Source: an uncultured Bacteroidota bacterium (GTDB lineage Bacteria; Bacteroidota; Bacteroidia; Flavobacteriales; Flavobacteriaceae). Taken from it: DNA of 64,000 nt. The notes under the pieces were generated by a model, which made no database searches, had not been told where the DNA came from, and saw only the letters and a list, made by a program, of their open reading frames with translations. Positions within the stretch are counted from its first letter, which is position 1. Each line of letters opens with the position of its first letter. Shown here piece after piece: positions 57,344 through 64,000 of this stretch. The stretch lies in contig CACLGQ010000002.1 in assembly GCA_902606555.1 (NCBI GenBank), positions 1-64,000 of the forward strand, read 5' to 3'. A program made the position numbers and the translations under genes.

Positions 57344-58348
57344 CTATAAAATATTTACTTCTTCCTCAAGCAATATATCAAATTTTTCTTTAACGGTTTT
57401 TTTAATTTTTTGAGAAAAATTGTAAATATCTTTTCCCTTCGCATTTCCAGTATTAATAATAACTAGTGCTTGATCTTTATATACCGTAACATTTTTCTCT
57501 TTAATATTTTTAAAACCACAATTTTCAATTAACCATGCAGCTGAAATTTTATAATCTGAATTTTTATTTTTAAAACTTACTATTTCTGGAAACAATGATT
57601 TAATTTGTTTAAACTGTTTTTTACTTATGATGGGATTTTTAAAGAAACTTCCAGCATTACCAAATTCTCTGTAATTTGGAAGCTTACTTTTTCGAATTAA
57701 ATGAACAGATTCTGCAATATTTTTAATTGAGGGTTTACTAATTCCATTTTCAATAAGATAATTATTCAATGACGCATACTTAATATTAATATTGTGATTT
57801 TTTTTGGTTAGTCTTAATGTGATATTAGTTATGATAAATTTATTTTTCAATTCTTCTTTAAATATTGAGCTCCTGTAAGAAAATTTACATTCCTCTTTGC
57901 TAAAAATTTTTATTGAACCATTATTAACAAAAACTCCCTTGCAATTTTCAATTACATCTTTAATTTCTTTTCCATATGCACCAATATTTTGTATAGGAGC
58001 ACTTCCAACATTTCCTGGGATTGAAACTAAATTTTCAATTCCACCAAAATTATTTTCAATACACCACCAAACTAAATCATTCCAGCTCTCACCTGCACCC
58101 ACTGAAACTAAAACTTCATTATCATCCTCATTAATAATCTCTATACCTTTAATTTCTATTTTTAAAATTGGATATTCGATATCAGAAGTAAACAGAATAT
58201 TAGTTCCTCCACCTAATATTAACAATTCATCTTTTTTGTTTTTTTCTATAAAATCTATGATTTCCCTCTCCGAGTAGATATAAATTAAATTCTTGGCTTT
58301 AACGTCTACACTAAACGAATTATAATTTTTTAAGGAAACTTTTTTCAA
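57344..58348 (-). CDS. murB: UDP-N-acetylenolpyruvoylglucosamine reductase
   Basis: MurB reduces the enolpyruvyl ether to make UDP-MurNAc, using FAD and NADPH. The 334-residue protein is of the E. coli type I class: FAD-binding LILGGGTNILF, SIPGNVGSAPIQNIGAYG, the YRSSIFK Tyr loop found only in type I, the catalytic Ser in GSFFKNP and the Glu in WLIENCGFK. It lies 22 nt after the DUF1573 gene on the same strand. Confidence 0.96.
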   Translation of the reverse strand: MKKVSLKNYNSFSVDVKAKNLIYIYSEREIIDFIEKNKKDELLILGGGTNILFTSDIEYPILKIEIKGIEIINEDDNEVLVSVGAGESWNDLVWWCIENNFGGIENLVSIPGNVGSAPIQNIGAYGKEIKDVIENCKGVFVNNGSIKIFSKEECKFSYRSSIFKEELKNKFIITNITLRLTKKNHNINIKYASLNNYLIENGISKPSIKNIAESVHLIRKSKLPNYREFGNAGSFFKNPIISKKQFKQIKSLFPEIVSFKNKNSDYKISAAWLIENCGFKNIKEKNVTVYKDQALVIINTGNAKGKDIYNFSQKIKKTVKEKFDILLEEEVNIL

Positions 58349-58370
58349 AGAGTAATGAAAGTTTAAAAAA

Positions 58371-58784
58371 TTAATCTTTTCCCTTTTCTTCTTCCTCTTC
58401 TTCTTCTTCTTCGGGAAGGACTTCTCCTTTTATTCTAAGAATCGTAGAAGGATTTTTAGAGTTTGAAACTACAGAAATCGCTTTCATAAATAACCCCTCT
58501 CTTTTTGTATCATACTCAACTTCAATTTCACCGACACCACCAGGCTCAATTGGCTTTTCAGGTTTTTTTGGAATAGTGCAGCCACATGAGGATGAAATTC
58601 TTGTGAATACAAGTGGAGCAGTTCCAATATTTTTAAATTTAAAAATTCTCTTGCCATCTGATTCGAATTCAACTTCACCATAGTCGATAGTTGTTACATC
58701 AAATTTAACTTCAGCTTGTTTTTCTTGTGAAAAAGCTAATAATGGAAGAAAGAATAGAGAAGAAATTAGAATAAATTTTTTCAT
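58371..58784 (-). CDS. DUF1573 secreted protein with acidic tail
   Basis: This 137-residue protein has a signal peptide ending in LAFSQE and one DUF1573 domain, an immunoglobulin-like fold common in Bacteroidota: FDVTTIDYGEVEFESDGKR, FKFKNIGTAPLVFTRISSSC and GCTIPKKPEKPIEPGGVGEI. The C-terminus is a run of nine Glu followed by KGKD, an unusual acidic tail that the domain itself does not need. A periplasmic adaptor or substrate-binding role is possible. It leads murB by 22 nt. Confidence 0.85.
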   Translation of the reverse strand: MKKFILISSLFFLPLLAFSQEKQAEVKFDVTTIDYGEVEFESDGKRIFKFKNIGTAPLVFTRISSSCGCTIPKKPEKPIEPGGVGEIEVEYDTKREGLFMKAISVVSNSKNPSTILRIKGEVLPEEEEEEEEEKGKD

Positions 58785-58865
58785 TTGGTTGCTTTTTTTA
58801 TAAAAATAATCCTTTAAATCCTTTTACAAAAATTATTTTCTCTTTTAAATCTATTAGTAGTTAAT

Positions 58866-58873
58866 TACTTTTG
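58866..58873 (+). promoter_or_regulatory. Candidate -7 promoter element for valS
   Basis: TACTTTTG is an exact match to TAnnTTTG and lies 14 nt before the valS ATG, predicting a leader of about 10 nt. The upstream TTTT about 20 nt before it is a poor match to the -33 TTTG element. Confidence 0.4.
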
Positions 58874-58887
58874 TTTAAAATATTGCA

Positions 58888-61503
58888 ATGGGAATTGATA
58901 AAGTTTACAATCCTAATGAGATTGAAAATAAGTGGTTAAAAAAATGGGATAAAGAAAATTTGTTCAAATCAGTTCCTGATAAGAGAGAAGCGTATACAAT
59001 TGTAATACCTCCACCAAATGTTACTGGAATTTTACATATGGGTCATATGCTTAATAATACTATACAAGATATTTTTATTAGAAGGGCGAGGTTAAAGGGA
59101 CTTAATGCATGTTGGGTACCAGGAACTGATCATGCCTCAATTGCAACCGAAGCAAAGGTTGTAAAAATGTTAAAGGATAAGGGTATCAAGAAAAGCGATA
59201 TTAGTCGGGATGAATTTTTGACTTATGCATGGGATTGGACAAAAAAGCATGGGGGTTTAATATTAAATCAACTAAAAAAAATTGGTTGCTCTTGTGATTG
59301 GGACAGAACAAAATTCACGCTTGACAGTGATTTATCAGAGTCGGTAATTGATACATTTATAAAATTATTTGATGATGGTTATTTGTATAGAGATAAGAAA
59401 ATTGTTAATTGGGATCCAGAAGCACTTACAACTCTCTCTAACGAGGAGGTTATTTACAAAGAGGAAGAGACCAAGCTATTCTACTTAAAGTATAAAATCG
59501 TCGATTCTAAAGATTATTTATTAGTTGCTACTACTAGACCTGAAACTATTTTTGGTGATACTGCTGTTGCTGTGAATCCAAATGATAAGAGATACAAAAA
59601 TTTGAAAAATAAAAAGTTAATTGTTCCATTAGTAGGAAGGGAAGTTCCAATTGTTTTTGATAGCTCAGTTGAGATCGATTTTGGTACTGGATGTTTAAAA
59701 GTTACTCCAGCTCACAGTGAGAAGGACTTTATTATTGGTAAAAATAATGAATTGGAGATCATCGATATATTTAATGATGATGCTACTATCAATCATCACG
59801 GAAAAAAATATCAAGATTTAGACAGATTCGAGGCTAAAAAACAAATTGTAAATGATTTAAATGAGCAAGGTCTGATATCAAAAACAGAATCTTATACTCA
59901 CAATATTGCTTTATCTGAAAGGACCAACTCAGTTGTTGAACCTAAACTATCACTTCAATGGTTTATTAAAATGAAAAAAATTGCAGAACCAGCAATTGAT
60001 GCTGTTGTTTCTGGAGACATAAAATTTTATCCAAAAAAATATATAAATACTTATAAAAATTGGATGGAAAATATAAGAGATTGGAACATCTCGAGACAAT
60101 TGTATTGGGGTCACAGAATACCAGTCTATTATTTAAAAAATGACAATTCTAAATTTGTTGTATCCAAAAGTCTCGAAGATGCTTTAGTCAAATTCAAATC
60201 TAAATTTAATATTGAGTTAACAGTTGGTGATGTTGAACAAGATAATGATGTATTAGACACATGGTTTTCATCATGGCTATGGCCAATTAGTGTTTTTGAC
60301 GGTATAAGAAATCCAAGTAACGATGATATTAGTTATTATTATCCTACTTCTGATATTGTTACTGGACCAGATATCTTATTTTTCTGGATAGCTAGGATGA
60401 TTATGAGTGGTTACTATTATCGAGATAATAAGCCATTTAACAATGTATATTTTACTGGGCTAGTAAGAGATAAAAAGGGTCAAAAAATGTCTAAACAATT
60501 AGGTAATTCACCTGATCCTTTAGAATTAATTAAAAATTATGGTGCAGATGGAGTTAGAATAGGGTTGTTGTTTTCTGCTCCAGCTGGAAATGATCTTTTA
60601 TTTGATGAAAAACTGTGTGTCCAAGGAAAAAACTTTTCAAATAAGATATGGAATGCTTTTAGATTAGTGAACGGTTTTGATATATCAACTGAAAAGCCTC
60701 AACAATCACATGAATTAGCCGCAATAAAATGGTTTAATGAAAACTTAAATATGAAAATAATTGAAATCAATAATTCATATGCCAATTTTAAAATTTCAGA
60801 GGCTTTGATGATAACATACAAGTTAGTTTGGGACGATTTTTGTTCAATTTTTTTAGAGATAATCAAGCCGAGCTATGGTGAGGCTTTATCTTTAAAAACT
60901 CTAAACGATACTAAAGTTTTTTTCAAGAAAATTTTGTCACTTCTCGAACCCTTTATGCCTTTTATCAGTAATGAGCTCAATGAAAAATTAGATTATTCAA
61001 ATATTAAATTGGAATGGCCTCATTCTCGTATCCAAGACCAAACAATTATTAAAAATTTTAATCACATAAATGAATTGATTACAAAAGTCAGAAATTTTAA
61101 GAAGTCTAATAATATTCCATATAAGGAATCCATAAAATTATATTTTGATAATAAAATTTTAGACAATGAATTGAAAAGTGTTATTAAAAAACTAACTAAC
61201 TCAGAGCTTGTTATATCAAAAAACAAGGAGCAAGATGACTTAAACTCTATATTGGTTGGAAAATATATTTACTATTTAGAATCTCTAAAAAAATTAAATC
61301 ATGATGATATTTTAGAAATTAAAGATTCATTAGAATATAATCTTGGTTTTAAAAAAATACTAGAAAAAAAATTAAATAATAAAAGGTTTGTTGAAAATGC
61401 TCCAAAAGCTGTGGTTGAAAATGAGATGAAAAAGCTCGACGATGTAAAATTTAAAATTAAACTCTTAGAAAAAAAAATATCTCAGCTTAAGTCACAGCTA
61501 TAA
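58888..61503 (+). CDS. valS: Valyl-tRNA synthetase
   Basis: ValS charges tRNA-Val, for example the one at 44.5 kb. The 871-residue class I enzyme has the HIGH-type motif ILHMGHML and the KMSKS-type motif KMSKQLGN (Gln in place of the last Ser), an editing domain with TTRPETIFGDTAVAVNP, GTGCLKVTPAHSEKDF, and the WNISRQLYWGHRIPVY region. A C-terminal coiled-coil arm (NEMKKLDDVKFKIKLLEKKI) is present. The length is normal. Confidence 0.97.
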   Translation: MGIDKVYNPNEIENKWLKKWDKENLFKSVPDKREAYTIVIPPPNVTGILHMGHMLNNTIQDIFIRRARLKGLNACWVPGTDHASIATEAKVVKMLKDKGIKKSDISRDEFLTYAWDWTKKHGGLILNQLKKIGCSCDWDRTKFTLDSDLSESVIDTFIKLFDDGYLYRDKKIVNWDPEALTTLSNEEVIYKEEETKLFYLKYKIVDSKDYLLVATTRPETIFGDTAVAVNPNDKRYKNLKNKKLIVPLVGREVPIVFDSSVEIDFGTGCLKVTPAHSEKDFIIGKNNELEIIDIFNDDATINHHGKKYQDLDRFEAKKQIVNDLNEQGLISKTESYTHNIALSERTNSVVEPKLSLQWFIKMKKIAEPAIDAVVSGDIKFYPKKYINTYKNWMENIRDWNISRQLYWGHRIPVYYLKNDNSKFVVSKSLEDALVKFKSKFNIELTVGDVEQDNDVLDTWFSSWLWPISVFDGIRNPSNDDISYYYPTSDIVTGPDILFFWIARMIMSGYYYRDNKPFNNVYFTGLVRDKKGQKMSKQLGNSPDPLELIKNYGADGVRIGLLFSAPAGNDLLFDEKLCVQGKNFSNKIWNAFRLVNGFDISTEKPQQSHELAAIKWFNENLNMKIIEINNSYANFKISEALMITYKLVWDDFCSIFLEIIKPSYGEALSLKTLNDTKVFFKKILSLLEPFMPFISNELNEKLDYSNIKLEWPHSRIQDQTIIKNFNHINELITKVRNFKKSNNIPYKESIKLYFDNKILDNELKSVIKKLTNSELVISKNKEQDDLNSILVGKYIYYLESLKKLNHDDILEIKDSLEYNLGFKKILEKKLNNKRFVENAPKAVVENEMKKLDDVKFKIKLLEKKISQLKSQL

Positions 61504-62137
61504 TATCCTCCCCCCCTTTTATATGTTGATTTAATTTAACTTTTATTTTAGCATTGATTGGAAGATATAAATCAATTCGAGACCCAAACTTTATAAATCC
61601 AGCATCATTGCCTTGAACTGCAAGATTACCAACTTTGGCATAATTTACTATTCTTCTAGCTAAGGCACCTGCAATTTGTCTATAAAGAACTTCTCCAAAA
61701 ACTTTATTTTCAACAACAATTGTTGTTCTCTCATTTTTCTCTGAAGATTTTGGATGCCAAGCTACAATGTAATCACCTGGGTGATATTTACTAAAATTAA
61801 TTTTGCCACTAATTGGATATCTCGTCACATGAACATTGAATGGAGACATAAAAATTGAAATAATAATTCTATCATCTTTAAAATACTCTTTTTCAAATAC
61901 CTTTTCAATATTAACAATTTTACCATCAGCGGGTGAAATTATATGATTGTCATCTAAAATAGTTTTTCGCGAAGGATTTCTAAAAAATTGTAAAATTAAA
62001 ATTAAGACGATAATCGAGATGCTTTGAAGAATTATTTTTATCAATCCATCATCAAAAATATATTCTAACAACAAAATATCTGAAATAACTACAAATAAAA
62101 AAATTAGTATAATACTATGACCCTCTTTATGAAACAT
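61487..62137 (-). CDS. psd: Phosphatidylserine decarboxylase
   Basis: This enzyme makes phosphatidylethanolamine. It is a short (216-residue) Psd of the kind seen in Bacteroidota: an N-terminal pair of membrane segments, PADGKIV, FMSPFNVHVTRYPISG, and the self-cleavage site FGSRIDLYLP, where Gly-Ser would give the pyruvoyl group. It overlaps the end of cdsA by 11 nt, and its own end overlaps the convergent valS by 17 nt. Confidence 0.93.
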   Translation of the reverse strand: MFHKEGHSIILIFLFVVISDILLLEYIFDDGLIKIILQSISIIVLILILQFFRNPSRKTILDDNHIISPADGKIVNIEKVFEKEYFKDDRIIISIFMSPFNVHVTRYPISGKINFSKYHPGDYIVAWHPKSSEKNERTTIVVENKVFGEVLYRQIAGALARRIVNYAKVGNLAVQGNDAGFIKFGSRIDLYLPINAKIKVKLNQHIKGGEDIIAVT

Positions 62138-63020
62138 TTATATATATAATTAATATTAAATATATAAAAGGAAATGAGAATATTACACTATCTAATCTGT
62201 CATATAGCCCCCCATGTCCTTTAAGTAAATTACCAAAATCTTTAATATCTAATTCTCTTTTTATTTTTGATTGAACCAGATCGCCAAATATTGCTAAAGA
62301 TGCGGTTATAAGACATACTACAATCAAAAATAAAACATCAAAGTTGGAATATGATGAAATGACAAAACTATATATTACTGAAAAAATGATTGAGCCAATC
62401 GCACCCTCTATCGTCTTATTTGGAGATAACGATTCGTAAAGTTTATTTTTCCCAAAATTATTTCCAACAAAATACCCAACACTATCAACACCCCATATAA
62501 GAATAAGGTAGTAAAGAAAGAATAATTTGAATTGGGAATAATCATAAATAAGGCTTGAATATATAATTAAAAGAAATGACCCAACTACACCAATTAAAGG
62601 CCAGGTTTTCATAAATCTTTTGTTGCTAAATAATTCTTTGCCTTTGAAAACAGATTTTATCATAATTAAAGAATTTATCAACACAATAAAGAAAATTCCA
62701 TATTGAAAATGTGTATTTGATATTAATGAATTAAATGTTCCAATTATTCCTAAAATGAATAAGCAAATTAAAAATGATAAAGGTGTGAATTCCGTGTAAA
62801 AAAATAAATTTTTTTTATTTATTTTAATTCCTCTATTCTTTTCTTGAACTAATTTCAAATGATCTTTATCTTTTTTTAGTGCCCTACCGTATTCGAGTAT
62901 TATAATTAAACAAAAGCAAAACATTAATGAAATAAATAAAAATTTATTATAATATAAACTTCCAAGAAGAAGTAGGGCATAAGTGATACCAGGTATTAGT
63001 CTTGTTAAAAAATCATTCAT
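62127..63020 (-). CDS. cdsA: Phosphatidate cytidylyltransferase
   Basis: CdsA makes CDP-diacylglycerol, the precursor of phosphatidylserine and phosphatidylglycerol. The 297-residue membrane protein has about eight helices and the C-terminal signature SKIKRELDIKDFGNLLKGHGGLYDRLDS with the metal-binding acidic residues. It starts where the LUD gene ends (1-nt overlap) and overlaps psd, so the three are translationally linked. Confidence 0.95.
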   Translation of the reverse strand: MNDFLTRLIPGITYALLLLGSLYYNKFLFISLMFCFCLIIILEYGRALKKDKDHLKLVQEKNRGIKINKKNLFFYTEFTPLSFLICLFILGIIGTFNSLISNTHFQYGIFFIVLINSLIMIKSVFKGKELFSNKRFMKTWPLIGVVGSFLLIIYSSLIYDYSQFKLFFLYYLILIWGVDSVGYFVGNNFGKNKLYESLSPNKTIEGAIGSIIFSVIYSFVISSYSNFDVLFLIVVCLITASLAIFGDLVQSKIKRELDIKDFGNLLKGHGGLYDRLDSVIFSFPFIYLILIIYINVS

Positions 63021-63640
63021 TACAAATCTTCAAACAATATAAGATATAAGTTCTTGGCACTTGAACCATAAGTTAAAAAGTTTAAGTCCTCACCTTCTTT
63101 TTTATTAAAGTTTTTGATTGATGTAATATTCGACGGTAAATTATTTGAATACTTAATTCTAATTCCCTCAAGTCCCATACTTAAAGTTTCGGAAAGTTGA
63201 CTTGTTTTGGCCATAACAATTATATTATTTGGTAAATCATTGGCCTTGTATGATTGAATTTGTTTTGCGCTTAAAAGAATACTACCATCTTTTGCAACTA
63301 GAAATTCACAATCTGTTATAAACAAGTTAGAGTTAAGATTTGATTTGTTAAACTTTATGTCGTTATGTGGAATATAATTTTTTATAAAATCTTCATTAAA
63401 GCACAAAATGCTTTTTTCACCCCAATTATTTTCTTCTAAAATTTTTGAAAAAAATTCTTCAAACTCATTAATATCAGTTGCATATAAAAATTTACCTCCG
63501 TTGGAACTGAAATTTAAGGTGAATTTATCTTCTACTAATTCATCTTTTTTTGGTAGATATTTGTATTCGCTTTTGGTGGTATATTCGCTTTCTTTATTTT
63601 TTTTACTGGAATTAAAAAATGATTGAAAAATTTTCTTCAA
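63020..63640 (-). CDS. LUD domain protein
   Basis: This 206-residue soluble protein has a short basic N-terminal part and a LUD-like domain (about 60-205), recognisable from FITDCEFLVAKDGSILLSAKQI, NIIVMAKTSQLSETLSMGLEGI and the end FLTYGSSAKNLYLILFEDL. LUD domains occur in LutC-type proteins of lactate use, but this stand-alone form is a fixed neighbour of ftsH and cdsA in Flavobacteria and its role is not known. It lies 50 nt after ftsH. Confidence 0.85.
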   Translation of the reverse strand: MKKIFQSFFNSSKKNKESEYTTKSEYKYLPKKDELVEDKFTLNFSSNGGKFLYATDINEFEEFFSKILEENNWGEKSILCFNEDFIKNYIPHNDIKFNKSNLNSNLFITDCEFLVAKDGSILLSAKQIQSYKANDLPNNIIVMAKTSQLSETLSMGLEGIRIKYSNNLPSNITSIKNFNKKEGEDLNFLTYGSSAKNLYLILFEDL

Positions 63641-63690
63641 TTGAATTATTTACAATAAATATACTAATTAAAGAAAGTTAAATAAAATCC

Positions 63691-64000
63691 TTATTTTTTT
63701 TCTTTTGTATTATTTTTTTCGAAAGGTCTTTCGCCAAAAATTCTAACAAGATCTTCTTTAAATATAACTTCCTTATCCAATAGATAATCAGCCAATACTT
63801 CAAGCTTTTTTTTGTGCTTTTTTAATAATCCAATAGCTCTTTTGAATTGAGTTTCGATAATATTCGAGATCTCTTTGTCAATTATTTGGGCCGTGGTGTC
63901 ACTGTAAGGCTTAGAAAAACCATAATCATTTTGACCAGATGAATCATAATATGTTAAATTCCCTATTTTGTCGTTTAAGCCATAAACAGTTACCATTGAT
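63691..64000 (-). CDS. ftsH: FtsH, ATP-dependent zinc metalloprotease (3' end only)
   Basis: Only the C-terminal ~103 residues lie in the window; the gene continues past the right edge (the codon before the first internal Met is TCA, in frame). The sequence MVTVYGLNDKIGNLTYYDSSG and AQIIDKEISNIIETQFKRAIGLLKKHK matches the end of the FtsH M41 protease domain, with a short basic/acidic tail. FtsH is a membrane-anchored hexamer that removes damaged or regulatory membrane proteins. It leads ftsH-LUD-cdsA-psd. Confidence 0.93.
   Translation of the reverse strand, partial: SMVTVYGLNDKIGNLTYYDSSGQNDYGFSKPYSDTTAQIIDKEISNIIETQFKRAIGLLKKHKKKLEVLADYLLDKEVIFKEDLVRIFGERPFEKNNTKEKK

Noticed and set aside
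61508-61520. C-rich run near the valS/psd ends as a possible frameshift site
   Set aside because: It codes for the normal KGGEDI end of Psd and both neighbouring frames are intact.

Overview
The window is from a low-GC (by eye about 70% A+T) Bacteroidota chromosome, almost certainly a member of the Flavobacteriales. The evidence is gldM and gldN of the gliding and type IX secretion machinery, a protein with a T9SS C-terminal sorting domain, lipoproteins with acidic residues after the lipobox cysteine, a flavobacterial arg operon with an N-succinyl/N-acetyl-ornithine carbamoyltransferase, and the absence of Shine-Dalgarno sequences. Genes are tightly packed with many 1-20 nt overlaps. No phage, insertion sequence, CRISPR array or other mobile element was seen. 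The compact layout would fit a streamlined marine lineage, but that is inference.

Layout. 1-3.3 kb: end of gldM, gldN, and two NTF2-like lipoproteins closed by a terminator. 3.3-7.7 kb (minus): aconitase and an S9 peptidase. 7.8 kb: initiator tRNA. 7.9-10.1 kb: the ribosome-assembly GTPases era and der. 10.1-20.4 kb: a MerR regulator, an M23 envelope peptidase, alaS, a DUF4136 lipoprotein, a GH73/LysM glucosaminidase, a large zinc metalloprotease, lysS and lipB. 20.4-25.3 kb: a 771-residue lipoprotein of unknown function, rnhB and a putative porin. 25.3-31.3 kb (minus): gltB-gltD glutamate synthase. 31.4-34 kb: nhaD and folC. 34-37.4 kb (minus): metY-metX-hom methionine genes behind a SAM-II-type riboswitch. 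37.4-44.4 kb (minus): the arginine operon GNAT-argG-argC-argD-argF'-argB-argH behind a candidate arginine leader peptide. 44.5 kb: tRNA-Val. 44.6-51.8 kb: accessory envelope genes (surface lipoprotein, carboxypeptidase-regulatory-like protein, DoxX-like protein, esterase, DUF1295 membrane protein, and a DUF1800-DUF1501 secreted pair). 51.8-64 kb: a zinc-ribbon-family protein without cysteines, Nif3-like protein, lpxK, lipA, a divergent Nramp transporter with an ECF sigma factor, a small Cys-rich membrane protein, murB, a DUF1573 protein, valS, and an ftsH-LUD-cdsA-psd cluster on the minus strand.

Two regulatory leaders stand out. The 147-nt gap before metY matches the SAM-II riboswitch core and pseudoknot, although its 3' strand lies about 50 nt from the start codon. 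The arg operon leader encodes an unannotated 28-codon GTG-start ORF (minus strand, 44371-44285) with a cluster of CGN arginine codons. Its stop codon starts a 9-bp hairpin, and the whole leader is enclosed by a 10-bp perfect inverted repeat. This is the architecture expected of arginine-sensing attenuation.

The nitrogen and amino-acid genes fit together: GltBD makes glutamate, the arg operon turns glutamate into arginine, and Hom/MetX/MetY make homocysteine by direct sulfhydrylation. The window also holds much of the envelope-building capacity (lpxK, murB, cdsA, psd, M23, GH73).
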